Shown here in pieces: positions 8,644 through 16,697 of a stretch of 64,000 nucleotides of DNA. Within the stretch, counting starts at the first letter, position 1. Each line of letters opens with the position of its first letter. Under the pieces are notes generated by a model that worked only from the letters and a program-made list of their open reading frames with translations, ran no database searches and was not told where the DNA came from. Source of the stretch: Promethearchaeota archaeon (GTDB lineage Archaea; Asgardarchaeota; Lokiarchaeia; Sigyniarchaeales; SOKP01). Made by a program: the position numbers and the translations under genes. The stretch is taken from positions 1-64,000 of the forward strand of contig JAEOTS010000080.1 in assembly GCA_016839745.1 (NCBI GenBank), written 5' to 3'.

Positions 8644-10836
8644 ATGGAAACTGTTTCAGTTGAAAAATATGAATTAGTGAAAGAATTCGAAAAACCTCCT
8701 AAAGATACAAGATTTGTTGTATCATTATTAATCCCAGGAATAATAATTTTTGCTTTAGCCATATTGTTTCCTATTATTACAGGGATTTTCATCAGTTTTA
8801 CTGATGCTAGCCCATCTACGGGATTATTTGGAAAATATCTAACATTAGATAATTATTTTAAACTTTTAATACAAGGAGAATTCCATACACGCTACTTTTG
8901 GCAATACACATATCAAACATTGTTTTTTTCGATTTTTTCCCTTTCAATAGAGTTTTTCTTAGGTTTAATATTTGCTCTAATTCTAAACAAAAAATTTAAA
9001 GGTAGAGGCATCGCGAGAGCTACAATTTTAATACCGTGGGCAATTCCTACTGTAGCATCTGCTACAATATATAGGTTTGAAATTTTTAATACTGCTGATG
9101 AAAACGGATTAATTAATAGCCTTATTGTTTTCTTTGGAGGTCGTCCAATTGATTTCTTTGGACCTGATGCAGAAATATTTAGTCTTGGGAATATATTAAT
9201 AATAATAATTATCGTTTTAATAATCGTCCTGGTAATAATTGGAGCTCTCGCTATAGTAAGAAGAAGTATAAAGGCATCTATTAAGAAAATACTTATTATC
9301 GTATCGATAATTCTACTGTTAGCTTTATTGTCTTTTGTATCTTTTGCGACACGGGGAGATCCAACATCTTTAGTAGATCTGGAAGTTACAATGACGATGT
9401 TCACATCAATTTTCATTGATGTTTGGAAAACGACGCCTTTTATCACATTATTAATTTTAGCATCTTTACAAATTGTACCGAAGGATTTATATAAAGCAGG
9501 CGATATAGCTGGAGCATCTGGTTGGCAAAAATTTAGGTATATAACATGGCCTTTAATTAAACCAGGAGTAGGAATTGCGTTAATTTTTCGAATGATGCAA
9601 GCTCTTAGAGTGTATGACGCTATAGTAGTGTTTAATGATGACAGCGTTAATTCCATGACTTCCCATTCAGTTCTTTTGTGGTTAAGCGGTGATTATGGAA
9701 AGGCTTCAGCAGTTTCAGTTTTATTATTAGGTTTTATAGCAGTATTTGCATTAGGTATAACGATATTGACAAGGAAAAAGAAGAGAAGCAAATCATCAAA
9801 GAATACTTCTTTTTTACCCAACGTAGAAGCTAATGATGTGTTAAAATCAGAAGTTAATCCTTTGACTGGTGAGTTGAAAAAGGAAAATATAATTAATGAC
9901 GCCAATTTTGAGACGAAAATTGAACCAATATCCGAGTCCACAGTTAAATGGTATATACGGAAGAGACATATTAAAAAAGGATTTTTTATCTTTTTAGCAG
10001 TGTTTATGTGTCTCTTCTGCGCGGGTCCTTTTATTTGGATAGTATTAAGATCTTTTAGAGACCCTTACATTGTACAAACAGAGTTTGAATTATTTCCAAA
10101 ATACCTTTCATTTGGAGCGTACGAAGTAATATTTCAAAGTGCCGAAGTGACTGGTGTCGCATTTGAGAGAGCGCTTTTAAATGGATTAATATTGTCAGGA
10201 ACAACAGTTGTAACAGTAATTATTGTTGGTTCATTTATTGCTTACGCTATAGCAAAATTTGACTTTAAATTTAAAAAAGGTCTAAATAGTTTTATATTCT
10301 CAATGAACAGCTTACCACCTCTTATTATAATAATACCTTTCTATATTCAGATTATTAGTATAGCGACTATATTCCCATTCTTTGACTTACGGGATAATTT
10401 ATTAGGATTGGTTTTACCTTATGCTGCAATCAACCTGCCATTGGCTATATTCATTCTAGTCGCGTTTTTTAGGGAAATTCCTGAAGATTTGTGGAAAGCT
10501 GCAAAAGTTGATGGTGCTTCGAACTTTCAAATTTTTAGAAAAATTATCTTTCCATTAACTATACCTGGTATTTTTACAAGTGCGATCTTAGTATTTATTG
10601 CTTCTTGGAATGAATTGCTATTCGCTCAAATATTTTTAACAGATCCTTTAAATCACACGGTACCACGTGCTATTTTAAGATATACAAGGAACCTTCAGAG
10701 TTTAACAGCAACATGGGATACTGACATCGCTTTATTAGCAGCAACAACTATAGCAACAATACCGTTGGTAATAGTCGTTTTAATATTTCAGAAGAAAATT
10801 GTAAGTGGTTTAACGAGAGGTGCCGTGAAAGGTTAA
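8644..10836 (+). CDS. Fused MalF-MalG-type sugar ABC transporter permease
   Basis: A 730-residue protein holding both permease subunits in one chain. Residues ~20-380 are MalF-like, with the EAA-loop motif AGDIAGASGWQKFRYITWPL. Residues ~440-730 are MalG-like, with the EAA loop AAKVDGASNFQIFRKIIFPL followed by ASWNELLFA. A hydrophilic, lysine- and asparagine-rich linker of about 60 residues joins them, which places it in the cytoplasm and keeps both halves in normal topology. The MalF half has an additional pair of very hydrophobic segments around residues 180-240. In most bacteria and archaea these are two genes. The ATPase follows 21 bases downstream. Function: import of the sugar delivered by the upstream binding protein. 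Confidence 0.9.
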   Translation: METVSVEKYELVKEFEKPPKDTRFVVSLLIPGIIIFALAILFPIITGIFISFTDASPSTGLFGKYLTLDNYFKLLIQGEFHTRYFWQYTYQTLFFSIFSLSIEFFLGLIFALILNKKFKGRGIARATILIPWAIPTVASATIYRFEIFNTADENGLINSLIVFFGGRPIDFFGPDAEIFSLGNILIIIIIVLIIVLVIIGALAIVRRSIKASIKKILIIVSIILLLALLSFVSFATRGDPTSLVDLEVTMTMFTSIFIDVWKTTPFITLLILASLQIVPKDLYKAGDIAGASGWQKFRYITWPLIKPGVGIALIFRMMQALRVYDAIVVFNDDSVNSMTSHSVLLWLSGDYGKASAVSVLLLGFIAVFALGITILTRKKKRSKSSKNTSFLPNVEANDVLKSEVNPLTGELKKENIINDANFETKIEPISESTVKWYIRKRHIKKGFFIFLAVFMCLFCAGPFIWIVLRSFRDPYIVQTEFELFPKYLSFGAYEVIFQSAEVTGVAFERALLNGLILSGTTVVTVIIVGSFIAYAIAKFDFKFKKGLNSFIFSMNSLPPLIIIIPFYIQIISIATIFPFFDLRDNLLGLVLPYAAINLPLAIFILVAFFREIPEDLWKAAKVDGASNFQIFRKIIFPLTIPGIFTSAILVFIASWNELLFAQIFLTDPLNHTVPRAILRYTRNLQSLTATWDTDIALLAATTIATIPLVIVVLIFQKKIVSGLTRGAVKG

Positions 10837-10857
10837 AAAAATAAAGGTGAAAATTAG

Positions 10858-11958
10858 ATGGTCGTTATTAAATTAGAAAAAGTAAATAAAAAATTTGCTC
10901 CTGATGTTCATGTTTTAAAAGACATTGATCTCGAAATTAAGGATAAGGAATTCATGGTACTTGTTGGACCTTCGGGTTGTGGGAAATCTACCTGTTTAAA
11001 TGTAATTGCAGGGTTAGAATATGTGACAGATGGTCGCGTATTTTTCGATGATGTGGAGGTTACTCATGTACCTCCAAAAGAGAGGAGGGTTGCCATGGTT
11101 TTTCAAAGTTATGCTTTATATCCTCACATGAATGTTAGAGAAAATATGGGATTCGCTTTAAAAATAGATAAAATGGATAAAGAAGAGATCACTCGAAGAG
11201 TTAAAAGTGCCGCTGAATTATTAGGCATAGGAGAATTACTGGATCGAAAACCTGGTGAGCTTAGTGGGGGTCAACGCCAACGAGTAGCTCTGGGTAGATC
11301 TATTGTTCGTAATCCAACGGTGTTTCTCTTTGATGAGCCATTAAGCAATTTAGATGCAAAATTGAGAATCCAAATGCGTGGTGAAATAATTAAATTACAG
11401 AAGCAACTTAAAATCACCCAAGTCTATGTTACTCATGATCAAGTAGAAGCTATGTCCATGGCTGATCGAATAGCGATTTTAAATGATGGTAAATTTCAGC
11501 AAATAGGAACGCCTACAGAAGTATATAACACACCTAATAACCTTTTTGTTGCAGGATTCATCGGATCACCTACAATGAATTTCATTGATGTGAGACTTAA
11601 TGAGAGGACCGGAGATACGGTTGAATTTGCAGATTTTACTTTTGAGCTAACAAATCAACTTGCTGAAAAAATTAAAAATTCCCCCTCAACTCAGCTAGTA
11701 CTAGGTATTCGACCAGAACATATTAAAATCACACCAGAACCTCATGAAAAATCATTTGAAGTAGATTTGAGTGTTGTAGAATATCTTGGACCAGAAACTT
11801 TGGTAAGGTTTGAACTTTCAGAAAACATCGTTGCTTTAGCGGCACCAACAGGCTATTATCCAGTAAAAATGGGTGAGAAATCTTTTGTTTCTTTTCCGAA
11901 GGAGAAAATTTACATATTTAATAAAGATACAACGCAAAATATATTATATGAAGCATAA
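10858..11958 (+). CDS. Sugar ABC transporter ATP-binding protein, MalK/UgpC-type
   Basis: A 366-residue ATPase with Walker A GPSGCGKST, Q-loop FQSYALYPHM, signature LSGGQRQRVALGRS, Walker B VFLFDEP, D-loop SNLDAKLR and switch histidine in VTHDQVEA. The C-terminal ~120 residues form an OB-type regulatory (TOBE) domain with LGIRPEHI, as in MalK and TreV/MsmK. A GGTGA ribosome-binding site precedes the ATG. It is the third gene of the importer operon and would energise the fused permease at the cytoplasmic face. Confidence 0.93.
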   Translation: MVVIKLEKVNKKFAPDVHVLKDIDLEIKDKEFMVLVGPSGCGKSTCLNVIAGLEYVTDGRVFFDDVEVTHVPPKERRVAMVFQSYALYPHMNVRENMGFALKIDKMDKEEITRRVKSAAELLGIGELLDRKPGELSGGQRQRVALGRSIVRNPTVFLFDEPLSNLDAKLRIQMRGEIIKLQKQLKITQVYVTHDQVEAMSMADRIAILNDGKFQQIGTPTEVYNTPNNLFVAGFIGSPTMNFIDVRLNERTGDTVEFADFTFELTNQLAEKIKNSPSTQLVLGIRPEHIKITPEPHEKSFEVDLSVVEYLGPETLVRFELSENIVALAAPTGYYPVKMGEKSFVSFPKEKIYIFNKDTTQNILYEA

Positions 11959-11983
11959 CTATTAAACAAACATATAGAAAACT

Positions 11984-12469
11984 GTGAGTATCATTCCATT
12001 TATAGCCAATCTTTACGATAAAGCAAAAGAAAATAATGTACTCTCCGGAATAATAATATTCGACATTATTGCATTTCTATCTTATGTTGTAAATCCTTTT
12101 AGTTTTTTTTATGCTGGCGATATCGATCTGATCTTTGGAGGGATAGTAGCTTTACTTTTTGCTCTTAAAAATAGAAAAGAACATCAATCTACGTTAAAAA
12201 CGGGTTTATATGTAGGTTTTTTCGGTGCTATCCTTTCAGCGGTTTCAATTGCTGTCTTTGAATGGGTTTTTTTTATCGTGGTTATAGGATTCAGTTTTGT
12301 TTACTTTTTATCATTACTAGTAACATTTCTACTCATAGCAATCCCTATTGGATTGGTTCTTGGATTGGTAATAGGATATATTTACTATCGTAAGAATCTC
12401 AAGTCTAGTAAATCTAAATCAAATTCTAAGTATACTGATGAATATCTTGAAAATATGTTAAAAAAGTAA
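11984..12469 (+). CDS. Small multi-pass membrane protein, unknown function
   Basis: 161 residues with a GTG start 25 bases after the ATPase stop and no upstream ATG. It has four predicted hydrophobic segments (around residues 18-36, 40-58, 70-95 and 105-135) and a lysine/serine-rich cytoplasmic tail. The pattern of glycine-rich helices (GLYVGFFGAILSAV, GLVLGLVIGYIYY) is like DUF5518-type archaeal membrane proteins, but that is only a resemblance. The position suggests it may be read through from the sugar importer operon; no role in sugar uptake is shown. Confidence 0.6.
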   Translation: MSIIPFIANLYDKAKENNVLSGIIIFDIIAFLSYVVNPFSFFYAGDIDLIFGGIVALLFALKNRKEHQSTLKTGLYVGFFGAILSAVSIAVFEWVFFIVVIGFSFVYFLSLLVTFLLIAIPIGLVLGLVIGYIYYRKNLKSSKSKSNSKYTDEYLENMLKK

Positions 12470-12488
12470 ATATTATTTTTTTTTAAAA

Positions 12489-12707
12489 TTATCGAGCTTT
12501 ACTAACTCCTAGAATTTTTCGACAATGTGGACAAAAGAAGACAGTTGTCATAAAAGCCACTGGTGCTAATGTAACTTTAATTGTACTTACTTTTTGATGC
12601 ATACCAGATCCCCCTTCTAATAAATCTTCAATATCGATTTCTTCTTCACAATATGGACAAATTGGATTTAATTCGCTCTTAAATTCGAACTTCTTTGTAA
12701 AGGACAT
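12489..12707 (-). CDS. Small zinc-ribbon protein
   Basis: A 72-residue protein with two CxxC knuckles (CPYC near residue 18 and CPHC near residue 61), which can form one zinc ribbon. The ATG at 12705-12707 is preferred to the GTG 15 bases upstream, because GTGGA sits about nine bases before it. It is convergent with the preceding membrane protein and single-gene. Zinc ribbons of this size in archaea are often nucleic-acid or protein-binding; no specific function can be given. Confidence 0.65.
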   Translation of the reverse strand: MSFTKKFEFKSELNPICPYCEEEIDIEDLLEGGSGMHQKVSTIKVTLAPVAFMTTVFFCPHCRKILGVSKAR

Positions 12708-12986
12708 AGTAATTAATTCCACTAATGTATATTTAAAATTATGCTTTGTCGCTTTGAAGTTTTAGAAATCTATTATCATTTGTTTCACGAGCTTTTAAAA
12801 TCTTATACTAAATTTTTTAAAACACAATTCCTTCTAAGAAGTAAGTTTATATCATAATTGTTATAATAATACTAATACAAAATACTAATTTAACGTAAAA
12901 TTTATAATTACGATTAGCATTTACCGAATCTGCTAATGAATTAAAAGAATTAGGAATTAACTCTATTAAATAGGGATAATAAAACC

Positions 12987-13244
12987 ATGCAAATCTACGA
13001 ATTAAAAATAAATAAAAACACATGCACTGGATGCAACGCGTGTGTCGTGAGTTGCCCTATAAATTTCAATGAATTAAGAAAAATGAGCTATTTAAACGAA
13101 AGTAACGCTGTTATACTAGTTAAAAACGGAATAGCGGTACCTATTTATATCGAGGAGAGAGAGGTTAATTGCGACGGTTGCGGTGTATGTGTTAAAATGT
13201 GTCCTCAAGTTGCAATCAGAATTGAAAATGTGGAGAAAGATTAA
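12987..13244 (+). CDS. fwdG: Two-cluster ferredoxin of formylmethanofuran dehydrogenase operon (FwdG-like)
   Basis: 85 residues with two complete [4Fe-4S] motifs, CTGCNACVVSCP and CDGCGVCVKMCP, each followed by proline. It is the first gene of the operon ferredoxin-polyferredoxin-FwdD-FwdB-FwdC, with only two bases before the next gene. In methanogens FwdG and FwdF bring electrons to the tungsten subunit. The name is given by position and size, since small ferredoxins are hard to separate by sequence. A GGGAT ribosome-binding-like element precedes the ATG. Confidence 0.7.
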   Translation: MQIYELKINKNTCTGCNACVVSCPINFNELRKMSYLNESNAVILVKNGIAVPIYIEEREVNCDGCGVCVKMCPQVAIRIENVEKD

Positions 13245-13246
13245 AA

Positions 13247-13963
13247 ATGTCGTTTCCTAAAATTTCTAGAACAATTACAAAAGAAATGGAACATATTAAA
13301 GTTCAGTTCCTTACTGAAAATTTAGAGCTTATCTTAAATCGAGAGAAATGTGTTGGATGCGGAACTTGCGCTCGTGTTTGTCCCAAGGATGCAATTTCTC
13401 GTGGACCAGTAGGTATGTCGCGCCGTTTCCCCACAACAGAAGATATAATACCAGAACTTTACGATCCTAAGCTTTGTGTCTTCTGTGGAACTTGCGTTTA
13501 TTGCTGTCCTTTTGGAGCTTTAACCATGAAAAAGGATGGCGAAATTATTAATTTAGCCGATATCCCACTTGTAGCTCAAAAAGTAATGCCAACCCTAGAG
13601 TTTGAAACTAAAAAATTATTGAACGATAGAATCGCAAAACAATGGGCTAAAGCCAAAGTGAAAATCATTGACGAGGAATGCGCTAAAGGATGTGGTTCCT
13701 GCGCTGAAGTTTGTCCATCAGGTTCGATTGAAATTGCTAAAAGAGCCGAGCATGGCTGGGAAATGTCGAAGAATGTGGAGGTTGTAGACGAGGACGCGTG
13801 CGTAGCTTGTGGAGCCTGTGATAACGCTTGCCCAACAGGAGCGTTGGTTCTTGAAATAACCGATATTCATACTTCGGGAGAATTTGAAGAACGCTATTGG
13901 CCGCCTTTAATAGAAAGATTGAAAACTTTAAGATGGAGTACAAAGGAGGAAGCCGAAAAATGA
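13247..13963 (+). CDS. fwdF: Polyferredoxin of formylmethanofuran dehydrogenase (FwdF-like, four clusters)
   Basis: 238 residues carrying four [4Fe-4S] motifs: CVGCGTCARVCP, CVFCGTCVYCCP, a CAKGCGSCAEVCP version with one extra residue, and CVACGACDNACP. Methanogen FwdF has about eight clusters, so this one is roughly half size. It probably wires the W-bis-pterin active site to soluble ferredoxin. Its stop codon overlaps the FwdD start (ATGA), so translation is coupled. Confidence 0.75.
   Translation: MSFPKISRTITKEMEHIKVQFLTENLELILNREKCVGCGTCARVCPKDAISRGPVGMSRRFPTTEDIIPELYDPKLCVFCGTCVYCCPFGALTMKKDGEIINLADIPLVAQKVMPTLEFETKKLLNDRIAKQWAKAKVKIIDEECAKGCGSCAEVCPSGSIEIAKRAEHGWEMSKNVEVVDEDACVACGACDNACPTGALVLEITDIHTSGEFEERYWPPLIERLKTLRWSTKEEAEK
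13942..13950 (+). promoter_or_regulatory. Ribosome-binding site deciding the FwdD start
   Basis: AAAGGAGGA ends nine bases before the ATG at 13960. It supports that start rather than the longer open frame beginning at 13897, which would overlap FwdF by 67 bases. Confidence 0.7.
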
Positions 13964-14355
13964 GTTTAGATACCTTAATTCTTTTAACTGGACGCACTAT
14001 AAGTCAAGGAGTAGCTCTTGAAGGCGGAAAAGCATCAAGAGAGAATGTTCGAGCTGCAGGTATTTGCACATTTGATGCTGATGACTTTAAAAAACTCGAT
14101 TGTATTGTTGGGACTCCAGTTAAAGTTATAACAGATTATGGAGAAGTTACAGTATATTCTACAATAACAGAAGAAGGACCTCATCCCGGTATTATTTTTA
14201 TTCCGATGGGCCCTTGGGCAAATCAACTTGTAAATCCTAGTTCTCAAGGATGTGGTACTCCCACTTATAAAGGGATTAAAGCAAAAGTGGAAGTTGTAAA
14301 AAATGGAAAAGTATTGGGTGCCCTTGAGTTAATAGGAAAATTAAAAGAAGCTTAG
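13960..14355 (+). CDS. fwdD: Formylmethanofuran dehydrogenase subunit D
   Basis: 131 residues from the ATG that overlaps the FwdF stop. It matches the small molybdopterin-dinucleotide-binding subunit: TGRTISQGVALEGGK at the N-terminus and IIFIPMGPWANQLVNP with a following GCGTPTYKG segment. In methanogens FwdD completes the cofactor pocket of FwdB, as the C-terminal domain does in formate dehydrogenases. The next gene, FwdB, starts 11 bases downstream after a GAGGAG site. Confidence 0.9.
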   Translation: MSLDTLILLTGRTISQGVALEGGKASRENVRAAGICTFDADDFKKLDCIVGTPVKVITDYGEVTVYSTITEEGPHPGIIFIPMGPWANQLVNPSSQGCGTPTYKGIKAKVEVVKNGKVLGALELIGKLKEA

Positions 14356-14366
14356 AGGAGAAAAAA

Positions 14367-15692
14367 ATGGTTGAAAAAGTAAAAACGATTGTAGATGTTT
14401 GTTGTCCATTTTGTGGTACTCTCTGCGATGATCTCGAGGTAGACGTTGATCTAAAAACCGATCAGGTGGTAGAAGTAAGAAATGGTTGCCAAATTGGCAC
14501 TAAAAAATATTTTTCATCTAATCCAAGCGATCATCGATATACAAAACCTTTAATTAGAAAAAATGGAGAACATGTAGAAGTCTCGTGGGACGAAGCAATT
14601 GATAAAGCCGCTGATATTCTGGTAAAGGCTCAAAGACCGCTGCTTTATGGATTTTCCAGCACCGAATGCGATGCTCAAAGTAGAGGCGTTGAGTTAGCAG
14701 AGATGTTAAACGCGATATTGGATAATACGGCTTCAGTTTGTCACGGTCCAAGTTTGCTAGCAATTCAAGATGTCGGAGCTTCCCTAGCTACTTTGGGGGA
14801 AATTAAAAATAGAGCAGATACAATTATTTTTTGGGGATCAAATCCAGTTCATGCTCATCCAAGGCACTTAAGTCGATATAGCGATTTCATTAGAGGTTAT
14901 TTTAGAACTGATGGAAGAAACGATAGATATATTGTGGTTGTTGACCCACGATATACTCACACAGCACAAATTGCTGATAAATATATTAAAATAAACCCTA
15001 GTGAAGATTACGAACTAGTTCAAGCAATAAGAGCAGTGTTAAGAGGATCTGATTTAGATGTAAAAGAGATTTCTGGCGTCCCTATAGAAGATATTAAGGA
15101 ATTAGTAGAGATTTTAAAATCAAGTAATTTCGGAGTAGTTTTCTTTGGCATGGGCTTAACCCAGAGTTTAGCGCATCATCGTAATGTAGATACCGCCATA
15201 CGCTTAGTTACTGAATTAAACGATTATACTAAATTCCTTTTAATTCCAATGCGGGGACACTATAACGTTGCAGGAGCAAATCAAGTGTTTGCGTGGAATA
15301 CGGGCTACGCCTATTCGATCGACTTTTCACGAGGCTATCCTCGCTATAATCCAGGAGAATTTTCTTCCGTTGATCTTCTAATGCGGGACGAAGTGGATGC
15401 TTCTTTAATTGTTGCATCTGATCCTGGAAGTAATTTTCCCGCAGCTTCAGTAAAAAACTTATTTAAACATCCTCTAATTGCAATCGAACCACATAAAACA
15501 CCAACTTCAGCATTTGCTGACGTTGTATTACCCGCAGCTATCGCTGGAATCGAATGTGAAGGAACTGCGTACCGAATGGACAAAGTTCCTTTAAGGTTGA
15601 GGAAAGTAAAAGAAGCACCAGGAGAGAGTTTATCTGATAAAGAGATTTTAGAAAGATTAATTGAAAAAGTGAAAGAGAAGTTGGGTGAATAA
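14367..15692 (+). CDS. fwdB: Formylmethanofuran dehydrogenase subunit B, tungsten/molybdopterin catalytic subunit
   Basis: 441 residues, close to the size of methanogen FwdB. CCPFCGTLCDD plus a later cysteine in RNGCQIG supply the [4Fe-4S] cluster. The metal ligand is cysteine in ASVCHGPS, where some methanogens have selenocysteine. FWGSNPVHAHPRH and later VVDPRYTHTA are cofactor-binding patterns of the molybdopterin oxidoreductase family. It reduces CO2 to formate, which FwdA then condenses with methanofuran; this is the first step of the archaeal methyl branch of the Wood-Ljungdahl pathway, or the last step in the oxidative direction. FwdA is not in this window. Confidence 0.92.
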   Translation: MVEKVKTIVDVCCPFCGTLCDDLEVDVDLKTDQVVEVRNGCQIGTKKYFSSNPSDHRYTKPLIRKNGEHVEVSWDEAIDKAADILVKAQRPLLYGFSSTECDAQSRGVELAEMLNAILDNTASVCHGPSLLAIQDVGASLATLGEIKNRADTIIFWGSNPVHAHPRHLSRYSDFIRGYFRTDGRNDRYIVVVDPRYTHTAQIADKYIKINPSEDYELVQAIRAVLRGSDLDVKEISGVPIEDIKELVEILKSSNFGVVFFGMGLTQSLAHHRNVDTAIRLVTELNDYTKFLLIPMRGHYNVAGANQVFAWNTGYAYSIDFSRGYPRYNPGEFSSVDLLMRDEVDASLIVASDPGSNFPAASVKNLFKHPLIAIEPHKTPTSAFADVVLPAAIAGIECEGTAYRMDKVPLRLRKVKEAPGESLSDKEILERLIEKVKEKLGE

Positions 15693-16505
15693 ATGGTGGA
15701 TGAGATTAAATTAAAAATAAAGAAAAAACTTGAATTTCCTTTAGAAGCAGATAGTATTACCCCAGATAACTTTGCAGGGAAAACTGCAGCTGAGATAAAA
15801 AAATTACCCTTATACTATGCAACAAAAAAGGTAAAAATAGGAGACTTTTTTGATATATCTGGAAAATCAACTGAGGTTGCTAATACTAAGATCATCATGG
15901 ATGGTGATTTATCTAACGTTAAACGAATTGGTGAAAAAATGACGGGTGGAGAAATAGAGATAAATAGCGATGTGGGTATGCACATCGGAAACAATATGTC
16001 TGGTGGAAAAATAGTAGTTCACGGAAATGCTGACGATTGGGCTGGTGCTATGCTTCAAGGAGGTGAACTCGAAATTAATGGAGACGCTGGACATTACGTT
16101 GGATCCGCTTATAGAGGATTTTGGCAAGGTATGAAAAACGGTATTATCAAAGTTAAGGGAAAAGTAGGAGTGGAGGCCATGCTTTGGGCAAAGAGTTCAA
16201 AACCCGCAAACAAATGGCCAACATTATATTGTGGTAGCGCAGATTCTTTTTTGGGAATTCATAATCATGGCGGTACTATAGTTGTTGAAGGAAATGTGGA
16301 TCGCTGTGCCGGAGCAGACCAAGCGTGGGGGAGCATTGTAATCAAAGGAAAAGTTTCTAGACTTCTACCTTCATATAAGAAAGTCGGAGAAGTCAAAGAG
16401 GTTCAACTTCCAAACGGAGAAGTGATTAAAGGAAAATTTATTGAGTATAGTGGAGATCACACCATTAAGAAAGAAACTAACGGCAGATTATACGTTGCTG
16501 CTTAA
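15693..16505 (+). CDS. fwdC: Formylmethanofuran dehydrogenase subunit C
   Basis: 270 residues with repeated GG(x)GxG-type turns (for example MTGGEIEINSDVGMHIGNNMSGGKIVV and GNADDWAGAMLQGGELEING, in pieces) that build a right-handed beta-helix like the C-terminal domain of glutamate synthase. It starts directly after the FwdB stop. In the methanogen complex FwdC bridges FwdB/D and FwdA. It is the last gene of the operon; the following 190 bases contain a T-rich stretch and a short 7-bp inverted repeat. Confidence 0.9.
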   Translation: MVDEIKLKIKKKLEFPLEADSITPDNFAGKTAAEIKKLPLYYATKKVKIGDFFDISGKSTEVANTKIIMDGDLSNVKRIGEKMTGGEIEINSDVGMHIGNNMSGGKIVVHGNADDWAGAMLQGGELEINGDAGHYVGSAYRGFWQGMKNGIIKVKGKVGVEAMLWAKSSKPANKWPTLYCGSADSFLGIHNHGGTIVVEGNVDRCAGADQAWGSIVIKGKVSRLLPSYKKVGEVKEVQLPNGEVIKGKFIEYSGDHTIKKETNGRLYVAA

Positions 16506-16697
16506 TCTTCTTTAGTAACCGTTTTTATTTTAGACTATTTCTGTTAAAAATATTATTTTAACAATATTTGCTAACATAGTATTTAGACGACAAAATTTTC
16601 GTGTTGTTTAGATAATTAAAAAGACAAAATTAATATTGCTAAATTACTTAAATTCTTCTTAAATAGAAATTCGTTTATAAAAATCAGTGTTTATTTA

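Noticed and set aside
8913-9656. 247-codon open frame on the minus strand inside the permease gene
   Set aside because: It is antisense to clear permease sequence with EAA motif, has biased Ile/Lys composition expected from reading AT-rich membrane-protein codons backwards, and no recognisable domain.
9770-9960. Suspicion that the permease fusion is a missed stop or frameshift
   Set aside because: The frame is continuous through a plausible hydrophilic linker, with no stop, no duplicated start region and both halves complete; kept as a real fusion pending reads.
12723-12986. tRNA, riboswitch or other RNA gene in the larger gaps
   Set aside because: These gaps (also 34827-35353, 38917-39158, 54419-54593 and 56920-57147) lack GC-rich cloverleaf-like segments or a T-loop GTTCGAAT-type box; nothing could be supported.
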